Assembly: GCA_945903925.1 (NCBI GenBank)
Contig: CAMDPJ010000094.1
Coordinates: 1 to 8,364 of the forward strand
Length of the DNA: 8,364 bases
From: Chryseobacterium gleum
GTDB taxonomy: Bacteria > Bacteroidota > Bacteroidia > Flavobacteriales_C > GCA-002722245
Reading direction: 5' to 3'
Shown: positions 6,067 to 8,364 of the stretch, in pieces
Position numbering within the stretch: position 1 is the stretch's first letter
How the letters are laid out: every line of letters begins with the position of its first letter
Position numbers and translations under genes: made by a program
Notes under the pieces: generated by a model
What the model was told of the DNA's origin: nothing
Seen by the model: the letters and a program-made list of their open reading frames with translations, nothing else
The model's database searches: none

Positions 6067-8364
6067 ATGGCGGCTAAAAAAAAAATATCTTTGCTAAATG
6101 ATGATTTCGACTTAAGTTTAGTATTAAAAATTGTAAAGAAATCTTTACCGTGGATCATCTTCCTGCTTACGGCAGCATATATTAGCGCATCACTTTATAA
6201 CAGGTATGCAACACCAATATACCAATCAAACACTGTTGTGAAAATTGGCGAGAGCAATAACGTCAATAAAATCATGCAGTTTGAGAACATTTATGAAATG
6301 GCATTGGCTGGAGAATTAGAATTAATTAGATCTAAAACATTATTTAAAAGGGCTCTAAAAACGCTTCCTTTGCGCGTTAGCTATTTCTCAGAAGGGTCAT
6401 TCCTAAATGCAGAGCAATACAAAAGCGCATGGTATGAAGTTGTATACCAAATAAAAAATGAGGCGGTATACAATTGTGATTTCCAAATAAAATTTTTGGT
6501 AGATGAAAAAGTACAAATCAACTACACTATTGCAGAAGTATCTTACGAATATATTTTTCCCCTCAACTCTTGGGCTAGTTTACCTTGGTTAGAAATCAAA
6601 ATAAACTGTTCTCAGTTTGGTTATGGTAAACTGCTTGAAGCCACCAATCCTATGTACTTTAATATTAAGAATGAAGATGGAATTTTAGCAGAATGTATGT
6701 CGCAATTTAACACTACAGTGATTAATGAAGATGCAAAAACAATAAACCTATCTTTTATTACCAATCACCCAGTGAAATGCGCCGACTTAGCAAACGGCGT
6801 TGCTAAAGAATTCTTAAAATACAATGTAGAGAAAAAAGGAGAAAGTGCGAATCAGATGATTGCGTTTACCAATAATCAACTTTCACTTATCAACGATAAA
6901 ATCAATGAATACTCTCGTATTTTAGAACAATACGGATTTAATGACGACGATAAACCCGCAGTTGCCAATCCCTTCATGTATCAAAACATACAAGATTCTA
7001 AAGAAGAGAAATTAAATGAACAAATTCAGCTATTAAGGTTTGAAGCAGAAGCTTTAAAGGATTACAGACGAAAAATTGTTCAAGAGAAAAGAAATCAGAT
7101 TTACGCACCAATGCTTTCATCGCCATACACAGCGCCTTTAATTCAAAGCATTCAACAACTACAATTGAATCTTTCTAAACGACTAGAATTACAATATCAA
7201 TTCAAAGAGAATAGCGGACCAATTAAAGAATTAGATTATCAAATTGAATTGCAGAAAAAAGAAATATACAGCAACATTGATATTGCCATTGAAAAATTAG
7301 AAGACGAATACAAATCATTGGTGGCACAAAAAAAATCGACCGTTATAGTTAATGCGACCGCAGAGAAAAAGAAACCAATGAACAGCGCTGAAGTGATCCA
7401 AACACAAAGAATGTATGAAATTAGTCAGGACTACTATTCCAAACTTTTACAAAAAAAATCGGAGTATGAAATGGTGAAGGCTGGATTCGTATCTAACACA
7501 GACATTTTAGAAAATGCTTATCCCAATCTTATCCCTATTGAGCCAAGAACAAGATCAATCTATCTAACCTTTATAATTATTGGTTTGCTCATTAGCTTGG
7601 CTATTATTGTAACCAGATACTTACTGCACAATACCATTTCAACTATTTCCGACATAGTTAAATACACCAATGACATTGCAATACTTGGAATGATACCTGA
7701 ATATAAAGAGAGCATTCCTGTTTCTCAGCTACTGGTGGATAAAAATCCTAAATCGTTAATGACAGAAGCATTTAGGTCTGTTCGATCTAACTTACAATTT
7801 TTGGTTCAAAATGAAACGTCTAAAGTAATAGCGGTAACTTCCACCATTAGTGGTGAGGGTAAAACCTTTGTGGCCATTAACTTGGGCGGAATCCTTGCCT
7901 TTTCGGGTAAAAAAGTAATTATTCTCGACTTAGACATGCGAAAACCAAAAACACACATTGGATTTAATGCACAAAACACAGTGGGGATGAGTACTATATT
8001 AATTGATAAGGTTAAAATTGATGATGCTATTCAAAAAAGTACTTTAGAAAATTTACACTTTATCACTGCCGGACCAATTCCTCCCAACCCATCGGAGTTG
8101 GTTATTAGTGCGAAAATGACCGATGTAATCAACTACCTTAAAGGCAAATATGACTTTATAGTGATTGATAACCCACCAATTGGTATTGTAACTGATGCCT
8201 TACCTATCATCACGAAAGCCGATTTCCCAATCTATATTTTAAGGGCCAATGTTTCTAAAAAAATATTCTTGCAAAACATCAATCACTTGAAAGAAAAAAA
8301 TAAAATGAAGAACATTTCCGTGATATTAAATGGCGCAGGCGACAAAGCACAACGCGACAGCTAT
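6067..8364 (+). CDS. wzc: Wzc-like polysaccharide co-polymerase and BY-kinase, 3'-incomplete
   Basis: 766 codons run open to the window end. The protein is an inner-membrane chain-length regulator fused to a bacterial tyrosine kinase, partner of the Wza-like channel. The order is: Wzz domain with TM1 at about 28-44; a long periplasmic region with predicted coiled coil at about 265-415; a GNVR segment (about 445-497) ending in the PIEPRTRS proline motif; TM2 at about 499-518; then the cytoplasmic kinase. Kinase motifs are EAFRSVRSN (567-575), Walker A TSTISGEGKT (591-600, Lys599), Walker A' ILDLDMRKP (619-627, Asp621 and Asp623) and Walker B FIVIDNPP (Asp701). The last has Asn where Thr or Ser is usual before PP. 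The Tyr-rich autophosphorylation tail expected at the end lies beyond the window; the final visible residue is a Tyr. The ATG is 2 bases after the preceding stop, and codons 4-7 contain an A10 run. Confidence 0.93.
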   Translation, partial: MAAKKKISLLNDDFDLSLVLKIVKKSLPWIIFLLTAAYISASLYNRYATPIYQSNTVVKIGESNNVNKIMQFENIYEMALAGELELIRSKTLFKRALKTLPLRVSYFSEGSFLNAEQYKSAWYEVVYQIKNEAVYNCDFQIKFLVDEKVQINYTIAEVSYEYIFPLNSWASLPWLEIKINCSQFGYGKLLEATNPMYFNIKNEDGILAECMSQFNTTVINEDAKTINLSFITNHPVKCADLANGVAKEFLKYNVEKKGESANQMIAFTNNQLSLINDKINEYSRILEQYGFNDDDKPAVANPFMYQNIQDSKEEKLNEQIQLLRFEAEALKDYRRKIVQEKRNQIYAPMLSSPYTAPLIQSIQQLQLNLSKRLELQYQFKENSGPIKELDYQIELQKKEIYSNIDIAIEKLEDEYKSLVAQKKSTVIVNATAEKKKPMNSAEVIQTQRMYEISQDYYSKLLQKKSEYEMVKAGFVSNTDILENAYPNLIPIEPRTRSIYLTFIIIGLLISLAIIVTRYLLHNTISTISDIVKYTNDIAILGMIPEYKESIPVSQLLVDKNPKSLMTEAFRSVRSNLQFLVQNETSKVIAVTSTISGEGKTFVAINLGGILAFSGKKVIILDLDMRKPKTHIGFNAQNTVGMSTILIDKVKIDDAIQKSTLENLHFITAGPIPPNPSELVISAKMTDVINYLKGKYDFIVIDNPPIGIVTDALPIITKADFPIYILRANVSKKIFLQNINHLKEKNKMKNISVILNGAGDKAQRDSY
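6076..6085 (+). repeat. wzc: A10 homopolymer within codons 4-7 of the kinase gene
   Basis: Ten consecutive A residues encode Lys4-Lys6 and the first base of Ile7. With one A fewer the frame meets TAA after nine codons; with one more it meets TGA after eleven. Any slippage would therefore abolish the protein. A8 runs occur elsewhere in the window (1061-1068, 2873-2880), so this is only modestly longer than background, and a switching role is speculative. Confidence 0.7.

Noticed and set aside
6086..6093. TATCTTTG, a perfect TAnnTTTG match, as an internal promoter
   Set aside because: It falls inside the coding start of the kinase gene, has no TTTG box at 19-21 bases upstream, and is explained by the codons for Ile-Ser-Leu.
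1..8364. CRISPR arrays, tRNA/rRNA genes, insertion sequences, toxin-antitoxin or defence genes
   Set aside because: No regularly spaced repeats, tRNA-like cloverleaf, transposase motifs or defence domains were seen; the genes are tightly packed and all accounted for.

Overview
The window looks like a Bacteroidota chromosome fragment, with all genes on the + strand. It is AT-rich by eye, and start codons are preceded by A/T-rich sequence instead of Shine-Dalgarno motifs. Sequences resembling the Bacteroidota -7 element (TAnnTTTG) occur in intergenic DNA. The protein families also fit: an Mrp ATPase lacking the C-terminal CxxC, a compact M42 peptidase, and a lipoprotein Wza paired with a Wzc-type kinase. 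Genus cannot be assigned from the sequence alone.

Layout. Bases 1 to about 70 are GC-rich (about 66%) and read in another frame as the tail of a class V aminotransferase-like protein. At about 68-72 the sequence switches abruptly into the middle of an Mrp ATPase, which therefore lacks its N-terminal half; this looks like a chimeric join. An intact small Nfu-type Fe-S scaffold gene follows 10 bases later (700-942). A short intergenic region (943-1041) holds a weak terminator-like hairpin and a promoter-like element.

An M42 metallopeptidase (1042-2157) abuts a glutamine-dependent asparagine synthetase family gene (2158-4044) with no spacing. After 32 bases containing an inverted repeat come three polysaccharide genes: a GT4 glycosyltransferase (4077-5261), a Wza-like outer-membrane export lipoprotein overlapping it by 4 bases (5258-6064), and a Wzc-like co-polymerase/tyrosine kinase 2 bases later (6067 to the window end, incomplete).

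How they work together. Mrp and Nfu both serve iron-sulfur cluster delivery and form one short unit. The last three genes are the start of a capsule or exopolysaccharide locus: the glycosyltransferase adds a sugar to the lipid-linked repeat unit, the kinase governs chain length and polymerisation, and the Wza-like protein is the export channel. The asnB-like gene may be housekeeping, or may amidate a sugar acid in that polymer. Flippase, polymerase and priming transferase are not in the window and would be expected downstream. I do not see a clearly undescribed system. The most noteworthy points are the chimeric left edge, the dyad ending on the glycosyltransferase start codon, the A10 tract at the start of the kinase gene, and a glycine-rich insert in the Wza-like protein.
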